Of a stretch of 29,731 nt of DNA, positions 20,498 to 29,731 are shown one piece after another (position 1 is the stretch's first letter; every line of letters starts with the position of its first letter). The translations under genes were made by a program, and so were the position numbers. The notes beneath the pieces are model-generated. The model was given only the letters and a program-made list of their open reading frames with translations, was not told the origin of the DNA and made no database searches. Source of the stretch: Hypholoma sublateritium FD-334 SS-4 (Eukaryota > Basidiomycota > Agaricomycetes > Agaricales > Strophariaceae); contig KN817707.1 in the NCBI GenBank assembly GCA_000827495.1, positions 1-29,731 on the forward strand, written 5' to 3'.

Positions 20498-21298
20498 TTA
20501 CAGCACAGCCTGATACTCCTTCAGATCATCCAAAAGCCGCGCGAACCGACCGCCGTGCCACGCCGCCATATCCCTCCACCTCTCATCCTCCTCGCCCAAC
20601 GCACTCCGTGCGCTGACCAGCCAGCACGCCACATAAAAGTCCGCCCACGACACCGTCGGCCCCAGCAGGAACGGCCCCACGCTCTTCGCGTACCACGCGG
20701 CGACCGTGCCCCACCCCGCGCGGACCTTTGCCCACTCCGCGGCCGCCTCCGCGCCGCGCGGCGCGATGTCCTCCAGCGCCTTTCCAAACGCCGCCTCGCG
20801 CGTGCGCCGGATGAACGCCTTGCTCGCGGGGTTCGCGACGCGGTATATCTCGGGGGCGAAGAAGCGGACGAGCGGCGCCAGCGCCTGGGCGGGGACNNCG
20901 CCCGCGAAGAGCGCCTGGAATGCGGCGGTGCCGTGTGGGAATAGGCTGGGCGCGGATGGGTATGTGTTCTCGAGGTACTCCGCGATTGCGAAGGAGTCGG
21001 CGACCGATGCGCCCGTGGCCGTGTCGTGGATGACGGGGAGCAGCCACGCGGGGGTTCCGTCTGCCGTCAGGGCGGGTGTGAGCCCGAGTTTGTCGTACAC
21101 GTCAGACTTGACGTCGGGGAACTCGATCCATTCTGTCCTGTACGGGAGGCCTTTGTAGTTCAGGCAGAATCTGACGTCGTTAGTTGGTAAACAGTTTTAT
21201 TGAATATTTTATTGCATGACTCACCTTGTCTTCCAGGGATTCGGCGTGAAAGCCTTCTGCGGAAGTGCTGAAGAAAGATCGTATAGTATGATAGTCAT
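20498..21298 (-). CDS. intact glutathione S-transferase, beta-etherase-like (LigE/FuA type)
   Basis: Cytosolic enzyme expected to conjugate glutathione to electrophiles; the related FuA-class enzymes of wood-decay fungi bind or detoxify lignin-derived and extractive compounds. Model: complement(join(20498..21170,21225..21298)), 747 nt, 248 aa, with a 54-nt GT-AG intron carrying a CTAAC branch site. The thioredoxin-like domain starts MTIILYDLSSALPQ, with Ser9/Ser10 as candidate catalytic residues. It has the class-typical PNPWKTR at 19-25, the cis-Pro segment LLPVIHD at 68-74, and ADS at 82-84, where the gamma-glutamyl group of glutathione would sit. Residues 100-248 form the helical C-terminal domain. 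Two N bases (20897-20898) leave one residue undefined. It is the only complete member of its family here; three decayed copies flank it. Its TATA box lies 54 nt upstream. Confidence 0.92.
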
Positions 21299-21351
21299 GA
21301 TTCTTCGGGTCGTGGGCTTGAAGTATACTTTTCATCCATTGCGCACTCAGC

Positions 21352-21358
21352 TTTTATA
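21352..21358 (-). promoter_or_regulatory. TATA box of the intact GST
   Basis: On the - strand CGTATAAAAGC lies 54-60 nt before the GST start codon, a normal distance for a short 5' leader. A second AT-rich element, ATTTTATAA, lies about 15 nt further upstream. This is a plausible core promoter, judged by sequence alone. Confidence 0.6.
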
Positions 21359-21359
21359 C

Positions 21360-23319
21360 GTGCATTATAAAATCTATATGCAGAAAATACCCTGAAAGCA
21401 ATTGTGAAACTCAACGATTCATAAGGACGATTCGTAAGTAAAGTAACTCACCTGGATCAGTCATCCTGCAATTTCTCTGCTCGCCAGCCGTATTCACCCT
21501 GGGTTCGAGCTTCGGGATGACCAATGCGCCCGGAGTGCGTCTACTAGACTCTGCGACTGATGAAGGTGTGATAAGGGTATGACTTCATCACAGCAGACGC
21601 GGCCATAGGCGGATTAGAAGTCGCCGTGTAGAACATCCGCCAGGCCTAAGCAGCAGAACAAACGGCGCAGAGCTCAATGGAGGACTGCCTCTTGGCGCAC
21701 GTCGTTCGTATAAGCGGGGGTTTCTTCTGGAGGGGGGTCGGCGACCCTGCTTCCTGGAACGTGTAGAGGAGCAGACAGACCTCTCGATCTGGAAATGAGA
21801 GGGCGCATTTGGGTGCGGACGTCGTTGAGACATTGCACGATTCTCTGGGCTATATGCGTCAGCGGGCCTGTGTATTCTCAAGACAGGCATACTCACCAGC
21901 TCCTCGGAGCTCGATAGCCACATTTTGGGTGTAGCCGACGACGGATGCTCTGCGACGGGGAAAATCCGACACGTAGACAGCCCCGGGCGCATGCGGGCGC
22001 CAATGAACGAGCTGCTCGGGCTTGGTCTGCGAGCTCATCGCGGCAGGAGGCAGGCGTCGACGGGCCGACCAGCGCCCCCGCGCATCTGGAGCCTAGTCCA
22101 TAGCTATTGCGTCTCCCTGTCCGCGTCCTTTAGCCTGAGCACCCTCCGGCTCCTCAGTGGCCCCAGTGCCGTTCTGCGTCGCCCGCGAAATCGCCGCCGA
22201 AGACGCCCTCGCCCGCGGCGACGCCTGGCAGATCCAGTCCACCTGCGCCCCCAGCGAGCGCCTCGCTCGAGAAGCCTCCCGCTGCACCGCGCTACGGCGT
22301 CCTCCCATCGTCCGAAGCGGTGTGCCCCCGCGACCGCTTTCGCTCTGCGCGTCGACGACGACGTGGACCAGCGCGGCCGCGCGTTCCGTTCTACGAAAGG
22401 CGCACGACGCGACCCAGAGACGCCATGGAGACTTCCCGCCGCCGCCGTCTGCGCCGCGCGTCGTCCCACTCGCGTATTCCGCGCGGCCATATAGTCCTTG
22501 CCGGTCTCGCCAATCGCCGCGCACCCATATGCTCCGCCGCTCGCGCGCGAAGGCTGCCGCCTGCGCCCTCCGAGCGAGGGGAGGGGAAATGCGTCGAGGG
22601 TGCCAGGATAGGTATAATGTCACAGACGTCACGATGTGTCACACTCCAGACGAGGGCGGCGGGATAGGGCACTGAATCCCTTATATTTGCGGAAGCTGCT
22701 GACGACCTGGCTCCTTGCGGGCGCAGACGGCGAGGGTAGGCACCTGAGCTGTCTTCGCAGCAGTAGGAAGGCGGGAGAGGGGGATACGAACAGCCGGGAA
22801 CGGTAAAGGGCGCGGGGAAGAGACCGGCGCATGAAGGACGTCCTTCGTCCGTGGTAGTACCGCGCGGCTCTGCTATTGGGCTGGGTTAAAGTCGATGGGC
22901 ATGCTTTTCTTGTGGTGCTGGAGGGGCGACCTGGAAGCATATGTAACGTAATCAGATTCTCATTTTTGCACAAGCTGATAAGCAGGACGCACCGAGGAAG
23001 TTATTTTGCAAGGAGACACATCGAAAAAAAGGCGAGAATGGGCAGAGGGAGCCGTGGACCGCGTCATGAGCTGCAGCCTTCGGTCCGAAGTATGCTAAGG
23101 CTTCCTTCGTCTTCTCCAAGGTCATTTGGTACCGTCCATAGCGAAAAGAGAATAGGCGCTGATCTTGTAATTACGCGTGTTCAACAGTTTCTGGGGTTGG
23201 GGAGAAGGCTGGAATATCAATCGGGCCTGTGACACCGGGTTTATGCAGTATTGGCTACATAGGAAATTCCTGTGAATAAGGCAATTCGTTCCGGCTGTGC
23301 GGCTGGAGCTCGAATGATG
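21360..23319. other. gene-free GC-rich region
   Basis: Several long frames are open on both strands (for example 22093-22632 on - and 22157-22675 on +), but they overlap, have Arg/Ala/Pro-rich compositions typical of GC-rich non-coding sequence, and show no motifs. I see no splice-consistent gene, RNA gene or repeat, apart from the GST promoter at its left end. Confidence 0.45.
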
Positions 23320-23965
23320 AAAGTGTGTGCACGGCGGGTCTTGGCGTACGGACGTGTGAGCGAGGAGATGCGCCGATAACGCAAGTTTTCAGCGGGTCTG
23401 TCGTCGCAGACGAGACCGGCGTGCGGGGGCGCGAGGGCAACGGGCAGACTATGAGTCTGTAAATCGTATATGGCCGTCGATAGCACGGCGTGGAGACAGC
23501 CGCGATCGGAGTGGGGACGTCGGCGAGGCAGATTGGTGCGGGGGAAGGCGGAAGACACGGGCGGCACACGCGAGCACGATGAGTCCGAGGCTATCAGAAA
23601 GTTAACGACTGATAACGACTGATAGCGGGAGGTTGGATGCTCACATTGGGATCCCAAGATCGTAGGGCGAGCCGCAGCGACGTCATGTATGGGCGATCCA
23701 GCCAACTCGTCTGCCCAGGAGGTAGTGCGTGGTCACGGCGATGGAGGAGGAGGAACGGGGCGAGGGGCAAACGTCATCGTCTGATGAGCGAGAGCGAGAC
23801 GGCGACGGCCGGATTGAACGAGATTGCTCTGCGCGCCATAGGGATATGCTGAGGGCGTCATTAAATGTCTTGAACGGCGTGGAAGGGCGCGAGTCCGGGG
23901 TGGGGATGTCAGCGAAGCAGCGCGGTACGTGAGATGCCGGAGGGCGTGGAGGGCGCGTGCATAGG
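23320..23965. repeat. diverged local direct duplication, about 390-bp period
   Basis: The phrase GGAGTGGGGACGTCGGCGAG at about 23507 recurs as GGGGTGGGGATGTCAGCGAA at about 23896. The preceding sequence, a GGCGTGGA phrase and a CGTC/GACGAGAC-type phrase further left, matches in the same order with gaps. On the - strand both give similar peptide phrases (LADVPTP and FADIPTP). It may be a repeated exon of a lost gene or a simple duplication. No start, stop or splice model was found. Confidence 0.5.
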
Positions 23966-25449
23966 CACAATATGCGGTGCTAGGGTCTAGGACTGTCAGT
24001 AGCCAGTAGCAGCGGTGGGTCAGATACTCACAGAGGAATCACAGCGGCGTGGGGGACCGGTTGTATGCGCAGGCGGAAACGCGCTCCAGAACGTCTCGCG
24101 CCGGCAATCCAGATGAATCTCGTGCTGCCGGGGCGTCAGGCGCTGCGTCGCGGCGCGAGAAAGATGGGCGGAACTCCGGTTCGCGACGTGGATATGCGTG
24201 GGCGGGCGGGTCAACATGATCGTCAACGAACAAGTCCCAGGGACGTTGAAGTCGTGTCTATATTTGGCGACGACGACCAAACAATATCCGAGCCTTGCCT
24301 CCGTCCATCATGAGCTCCCCAACAGCGCCAGGAGCATGCTCATTCGCCCGCGCTTTCGGTGCTTTGAACTCTGAAGATGGCTCTCGCTTCGATGATATAC
24401 GCCACCCGACGCGTCTAACTGCTTCGGCGCACAACGCTGCAACTTGAAGCTTGAAGCTTGAAGTACCATGGACGACACACCACATCCCCTCTGCCTGGTA
24501 TCTCCGTTCTGTCTCTCCACCAGCATAGCCGCAGCGCTACGGTTGATCACCCCCTTTCATTTCGCGTGGGATCAGCTGGAGTGTTTCTACGCGCAAGCTC
24601 TCCTTCACGCCCCCGTACGTCCACTTAGTGCTACGTACTCTGTAAGAGGCTCATTCCGCTCGCTTCAGTGCCCCGCACCACCATACGCTGTCTGATAACA
24701 CCGCTACAAGTTCTATCGACGCGATACCACGCGCCCAGGCCGCTCGCCGTCACCCCAAACGCATCCAATGTCTCAATACCACCGTAGCCTTACCATGCAG
24801 CGAACGAACTTGGCTGTCGAGGACTTAAACTGGGATTTTCTGGTGTGTATAGATCTGTCTTGAAAACTCGGAGGCTTATGCATATTATTCAGAATAAACG
24901 GAACATGGACCTTCATCTTTTCNCAAAGAAATACGCGGTAACGACGGGGTCTTGCGCTGGCGACAGTTCCCAACACGAGANAGACAAACGCAGCGCCCGA
25001 TTGCCGCCAGAAAGCACCCCCCTGTGGCTCTGTCCCCCTTCNCCGTCCTTCAAAGTCCCAACTCACCTGCTCGCTCCGCGCACCTTTACTCTTCTCCCCG
25101 AAATTCGTCGCCGCATCCAGGCTCCTCTTCTCTGTCCGCACGCAGTACAAACGACCCTGCAGTGCCCCTCNTTGCGATATTCTCGTCGAAGCAACCAGCC
25201 AAATAACGACGCGCCCAGCCCAGNCCACNCCGTATTCNTCCTCGCCCGCCGACGCCAGCGGCACCCTGACCTGCTGCCTCTCTGCGTCTGGGCCATACCA
25301 TCGACGCCGTGCGGGCCAGGAGCCGGGGGTGCCGACGCCCGCGCTTCGATCTCACCCCTGCTCGATGATGCGTTCAGCGCACCTGAGCCCCACGATCCGG
25401 CGCCGTAACTCGTGCCCTCGGTTCTCCGTCTTCGCCAACTTTTGCCCGG
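23966..25449. other. gene-free region with N bases
   Basis: No gene is supported. It contains the microsatellite at 24443-24463 and seven isolated N bases between 24923 and 25238. The open frames here (24845-25408 + and 24773-25264 -) overlap each other, run through the Ns and carry no motifs. Confidence 0.45.
24443..24463. repeat. (CTTGAAG)x3 microsatellite
   Basis: Three exact copies of CTTGAAG are seen directly, in gene-free sequence. Confidence 0.95.
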
Positions 25450-26235
25450 CCCGCCTGAATTTCCGCAAGCTGCTTCAGCGACACTAAGGACGCTGCGAGC
25501 GGCTGCGGCATGACTTCAACGACCGCCGACAGCATAGATTTCCCCTCTCGTTCATGCTCGCATGTTCGAGCGACGCGCCGGAGCTAGGACACGACGTGCC
25601 GCTGGCGCTGTCGCTCGGCTCCGCCCTGTTTCCTTCGCCCTCGATTCCGACCTCAATATGTACATAAATCCACGGCGCGGCACCAGGACCACCGCATGGT
25701 GCTGTCGTGCCTCCTAGAACCTTAACTATCCGCGAACCCACTATATCGAGCTCTCCGCCGAGTATTCGTGCATTCCTCCCCGTGCTGCGCCGGCGNACAT
25801 CTTCATCGTCTCTGTATGCTCCGCGCCGCGTGGAAGAAAGCTCTGTGCGCTCGATGTTGGGGATCTCAGGACGACAGCGCGTCAGAGGCTGTTCGCGGCA
25901 GATTTTATGCTCCATGGATGCGCCATTGGCGACAGTGCCCCTCTCTCTTTCCTCTCTCGTTAATGCTATATGGGAAACACCTCAGTGGGATATCATTCAC
26001 GACAACTTTCTTCAACGATATGTTCCGGCTATATTTGGGAACATGTTAATCCGCTTTCCGTTTGGTACGTCCATTTTCTGCCTATTGATTTTCTAGGACC
26101 TGACAATAACGTTCAGGAAACACCCCAATTTCCGCCTTCGACATCGATATCGATCATCGTTGGGGGTGCTTCACGATCAGTAAGGCATATCGCGCCGAGT
26201 GTCCTGCTATGTAGGCCGAGACGTCTGTCCTATGA
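25450..26235 (+). pseudogene. unidentified gene A, decayed copy 2
   Basis: Reverse-complement partner of 15442-16480. The shared intron is at 26065-26116 (52 nt, GTACGTCCAT...TTCAG) and is followed by an exon reading KAYRAECPAM, then an in-frame TAG where copy 1 has CAG, and a terminal stop at 26233-26235. The stop makes this copy non-functional. The upstream half (25450-25900) aligns with copy 1 in DNA, but no frame stays open in the coding sense. Function unknown. It lies upstream of GST copy 3 in the same orientation, as copy 1 does with GST copy 1. Confidence 0.6.
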
Positions 26236-26639
26236 CGTTAGCGCAGGCTGCTCTACCTTGTCCACGATCGCATCGGCTCTTTGAGCCTGGTTGACAGTTC
26301 AATCCATATTCCAAAACAAAGTCAATAAAAATGATATGCCTCTATCGACCGAGTATCCGAAGATAGCTGTAGATTGCTCCAGGTGCTCGATAAACGCGCA
26401 GGTGAAATTTTTTTTTTCAAGTATAAAGTCATGTCATAGCGTATTTAGGCAACATGCAGGAGAGATACTAAAGTAGTCACCGACATTGCCGGTAGAAAGA
26501 CCTCTTAAGATCGGAGGGATTAGAAAAGATTATGGGAACCTGAGATAGGGCGAATGATGAGTGCGTACACGGTACCCATGTACTGTAACTCTTCTATACG
26601 AGACGTCCCAACGCCATCAAGAATGGCACAGACAAAAAA
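26236..26639. other. AT-richer spacer, no gene seen
   Basis: Lies between decayed gene A and the decayed GST. Contains a run of nine T at about 26408-26416. Positions 26236-26330 still match the corresponding sequence downstream of gene A copy 1 (about 15345-15440). No gene or first GST exon could be recognised. Confidence 0.4.
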
Positions 26640-27250
26640 CCCGGCCCTGTCCCACTGCACGATCCTGATGGCAGCCCCGCCTCCTCGTCATCGAAATCTT
26701 CCCCAATTGCAGAGCGCCTCGAGAAGACATACCCCCGGCGCCCAGCCTGTTCCCGCACAACACCGCCGTGTCGGCTGCGCCGCGTTTACCCTGCCATACA
26801 CGACTCCGCGTCATCCACGACGCGGCCGCGGGGGTGCCTGTAGCCGACTCTTTCGCAATGGCGGAGTACCTCGAGATGATAATGACGGTGTACTTCCAGA
26901 AGACATACCCCGCGGCGCCGAGCCTGTTCGCACAACGCCGTCGCGCTGAAATTTCTCATCGACGGCGGAGCGTTCAACGGCTCGATCAAGGCGGTGCTGA
27001 GGTTCGTCGTTCTCGACCTTTATTTCGTCTTCAACCGGAAAAGACTGCTTCCGGTATACGCGGGAGACGTAGTGTGGAATACCCTTGTGGACATTGCGCC
27101 CGAGGGCGACGGTGCAGTCGCGGAGTGGGCCTAGGTCGAGGCCGCGTTCGAGATCGACGGTGTCGTGGGCGAATTTCGCGGTCGCCTGCTGGGTCATGAC
27201 GGCACGAGTGCCTGAGGCGAGGAGAACCAGAAGTGGGAGTGTGCATCGCG
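26640..27250 (+). pseudogene. GST pseudogene, copy 3, with an internally repeated segment
   Basis: Decayed GST on the + strand. Two partial copies of the N-terminal domain are fused: IAERLEKTYP at about 26694-26725, then RVIHDAAAGVPVADSFAMAEYLE at about 26808-26876 and KTYPAAPSLFA at about 26900-26930. The C-terminal domain follows in another frame (ALKFLIDGGAFNGSIKAVL, DIAPEGDGAVAEWA then a stop, and TVSWANFAVACWVMTAR at about 27160-27210). Compared with the intact gene it lacks the AWYAKSVGPFLLGP segment. Frameshifts and a stop after AVAEWA exclude a functional product. The tail (27250-27460) matches that of copy 2. Confidence 0.82.
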
Positions 27251-29731
27251 GTACGATGGTCTGGGCGCCAAAGTTTACCGATAACTCGAAGGAGAACAGA
27301 CGATCGATCAGCGTATTGCCAGGGGCGGTCCGTCCATTCTGCTGGGGCCCACTTGAAGAGCTGCGAAAAGGAAGCGCGAGATTATGGTTAAAGAGACTAT
27401 ATTTCATTTCGTTGAAGGACATCTTGTGATCATTGGTGTAGAAGGCATACATTGATCGTAGATAGTTTTTCAGTGTTCAGAACCTAGTCTCGTTTACAAA
27501 GTTCGATAATAAGAACAGTCGATGGGGGTTTGGGTGGTGGCGAGGCGGCGAGACGTCTGGCGCACGTACAATATTCCAGGTCGCGTGAATCCTACACGAT
27601 ATTTTCGATGGAGGAGAGGGAAAAGTCTCTGTGCTACGGAATGTACGCGTTAGGCAAGTGATAATTTCCTTAACCAGTGCTGGCTTACTCACTAGATGAA
27701 TATCTTCAGATCATGGCCGAGAGGGCATTGAGTCAAGAACCCTAGTGAAATCGATCCCAACCGCGCGGCTTGACTTTGCGGATGTATGCTAAGACACGCA
27801 TATGGTACCTGCCCAGTATTGGTGTTGACGTACACCGTCGTCCAAATCGACGGTCGACTGATATGCTGAGCGTACTGCCTGAGGCCGCGTGTGCGGAGGA
27901 AATTTGAAACGTATAGTAGCGGGGGTAGCGGGGAACTAGGCGGATGCGGCATGTATGCAGACAAAGGTGGAGGTCCTGTGCGGGGTGGAGGACCGATGCT
28001 TGTGTTGGAGAACGAGACACGTGAAGCCGCGGTCGAACGCGCGGCGCTGCAGGGGTCATTTGATATGGAGGGAAGCAGAGGTGCGTGGCGCGGGACGCGG
28101 GCAGGTCATTGTCGGACGGTGGTATTCACAAGACAAATCGCTGGGACATTCCGGACGTTGGGCATTGTGTTTTCAGTCCGAGTCGGGAGGACAGTCGGCG
28201 AGGAGTGGGCAGGGGAATGTGGACTGCAGGACGGCGAAGGGACCACTTCGGATGGGTCGCGGCGCGTTCTGGTGTGAGCCGTGTTGAGGACCGGAGGCAC
28301 CGTGCTCTTCCCTGGATGATATGCGTCAGTTTGGGGTTCTTTGTACGATGGCGACACGCACCATGAGCCTGCCTTGCTGCTTGTTGAGCAGCCAGTCGTG
28401 CGGTAAGGTACGGCGGCGTTCGGCGCGCAGGGGTTAACCGGCGGGGATTTCGGAGGCGAAGATTGGAGGCGATCTGGTGATAGGAGAGACGTCCAGTAGC
28501 ATCTCGGTATGTTGGTNANCCTGCATTGGGCTGGCGGAGAAGCCGCCAGAAGCAGGATCTGGATACGCTGAGAGATATTTGCAGCATTGGAAGAGATGCT
28601 GCTGCTGCGAAAGTACGTCGACAGGAAAAGCAGTTATGAATCGCAGATTACTTAGCCGGGCGGAAGAAAGACTGAGCTGGTCGGACGTCGTCTGCGCGAT
28701 GATAACGGCAGCGAGAAGACGGGCGTGTTGTTTGGTTCCCCACCGCCACTAAATAAAGATATCGCGCCGGCCCGCGGCGACTTGCTCTCAACGACGTCGT
28801 GCACGTCCAACGCAACGCGAGCTTTGTGCACCCTCGCAGCGAAAATCTTCCACGAAAGTNTCCAGCTACAGTTGTATACGATTNACAGCCCGAACCTCGG
28901 CGCCACAGCACACCGCTCCGCCTATCCGCCACCACACGTGGAACTCTGCGTCTCTGGCTGACGCTCGGAGCCAACTCGGAGCGTCCTGCATACTACGCGC
29001 TCAGGTTGTCAAAATGTACACGAGCAGCGTGATCGCCGGCTCCCACCCTCGACTCGAATAACCACTGCGTGATCTCGATGATGCACGACGCGCTATTGAA
29101 TCTCCGTGTCACTTCCCTTGTCGTCCGTGTCGGTTCTGCGGTGCTAGGAAGGATCGTCACCATGCGGCCTACTTCCCTCCAACTGGCCGCACCGCGCTAT
29201 TTTTCTGGCTCGTTTCTGGCTCTTCGTCTCGGCCCTCGATCCTGCTCCCGCCGGCAACCGCCACCGCCGCCTGCAGCTAGACCGCACCCCGCCCAGTACT
29301 ATGCGCGGAAAAGAATTCGCCGCGATGGACACCTTTCGCTCGTACACCGATGACCACTACGACTCACACACCCGTCGCGGGCAGCACGGAGAATCACCCG
29401 CTGCATAACCTCTTGGGCACCTCTTGCGCGGGCTGTGAGCTCGTCACACCTTCGCTAATCCACGCAGATTCTCCGAGAGCGCGTTCAGGATTCGCACGAC
29501 GCTAGCAACCGCACATCCATATTTCATCAACTGGGACATGTCGCTCTGTAAACGACAGCCTCCTGCGTGGGCGCCTCGAACAGCGAGAGCTTATCTATAG
29601 CCGCCGCATACTGCTCCATCGCGACAAATCTCCCTGGAATCAATGTAAGTCTATCACGCAGTCTATATGCTGTTGTCGCTGACTCCAACTCTTTGGCAGG
29701 CTCCTTCGACCGACCCAGCGGCTGCAGTCCT
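26800..29731. repeat. right arm of inverted duplication (GST 3, spacer, gene B)
   Basis: Inverted partner of 17165-20010; matching anchors are listed there. The arm reads GST, spacer, gene B on the + strand and is cut by the window end, so its full length is unknown. The spacer 27460-28640 has no supported gene. A frame on the - strand near 27700-27850 (containing NTNTGQVPYACLS) is also open in the left copy near 19025-19165. Confidence 0.8.
28640..29731 (+). pseudogene. unidentified gene B, decayed copy 2 (runs off the window)
   Basis: Partner of 17165-18330. It keeps the 55-nt intron at 29645-29699 and the coding phrase RFSESAFRIRT followed by NWDMSLCKRQPPAW (about 29465-29570), matching RFAESMFRFRK and DWDMSLCQRQPP of copy 1. 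A TAG at about 29598 interrupts the frame before the intron, and N bases at 28860 and 28884 hide part of the 5' half. Product unidentified. Confidence 0.55.

Noticed and set aside
20555..21158. Long open frames opposite the intact GST (20555-20944, 20706-21158) and in its other frames (20583-21047)
   Set aside because: They overlap the GST, whose motifs and splice sites are clear. GC-rich codons leave other frames open by default.
22093..22675. Overlapping 170-180-codon open frames on both strands as real genes
   Set aside because: Arg/Ala/Pro-rich composition on both strands, no motif, no splice or promoter context; expected by chance at this GC content.
1..29731. CRISPR arrays, rRNA or tRNA genes
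   Set aside because: No regularly spaced short repeats, no rRNA-like conserved segments and no convincing tRNA cloverleaf were noticed by eye; a covariance-model scan was not possible.

Overview
This is a nuclear window from a basidiomycete fungus, most likely a wood-decaying Agaricomycete. Three things point there. Nearly every gene that can be modelled is cut by introns of about 50-70 nt, with GT/AG ends and CTAAC/CTAAT-like branch sites. The transposon is of the type whose single protein joins a DUF6570-like Cys-rich domain, a Helitron Rep and a PIF1 helicase. The one intact metabolic gene is a beta-etherase-like (LigE/FuA-type) glutathione transferase. These assignments come from reading motifs; no search was run.

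Layout. Positions 1-948 hold no gene but carry a 7-bp microsatellite and an 80-bp sequence repeated at a 98-bp period, each copy with a perfect hairpin. Positions 949-7330 (- strand) are one six-exon Helitron gene (2025 aa in my model, frame open throughout). Facing away from it across about 450 bp is a compact array of six same-strand units (7777-13838, + strand): a 193-aa protein, an F-box-like protein, two collinear paralogues (244 and 363 aa), a frameshifted pseudogene between those two, and a 101-aa protein. Gaps between units are only 21-160 bp. I cannot name the function of any of them. This array is the least explained part of the window.

At about 13.8 kb the sequence becomes GC-rich and gene-poor. 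From about 14.4 kb to the end it is dominated by copies of one unit: unidentified gene A, a GST, a spacer, and unidentified gene B. One GST (20498-21298, - strand) is intact with a TATA box; the other GST copies and all copies of A and B are decayed. The copies at 14.4-20.0 kb lie on the - strand and those at 25.4-29.7 kb on the + strand, forming a diverged inverted duplication more than 4 kb long on the right side. Introns at identical places in both copies of A and of B show that these were real genes. Positions 21.3-25.4 kb between the arms hold no gene I can support, only a diverged local duplication near 23.3-23.96 kb. Scattered N bases fall mostly in or near the right arm, where assembly is least certain.

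Taken together, the left half is mobile-element territory (an apparently complete Helitron plus an unexplained gene array). The right half is a detoxification-gene neighbourhood that has been duplicated, inverted and largely lost to decay.
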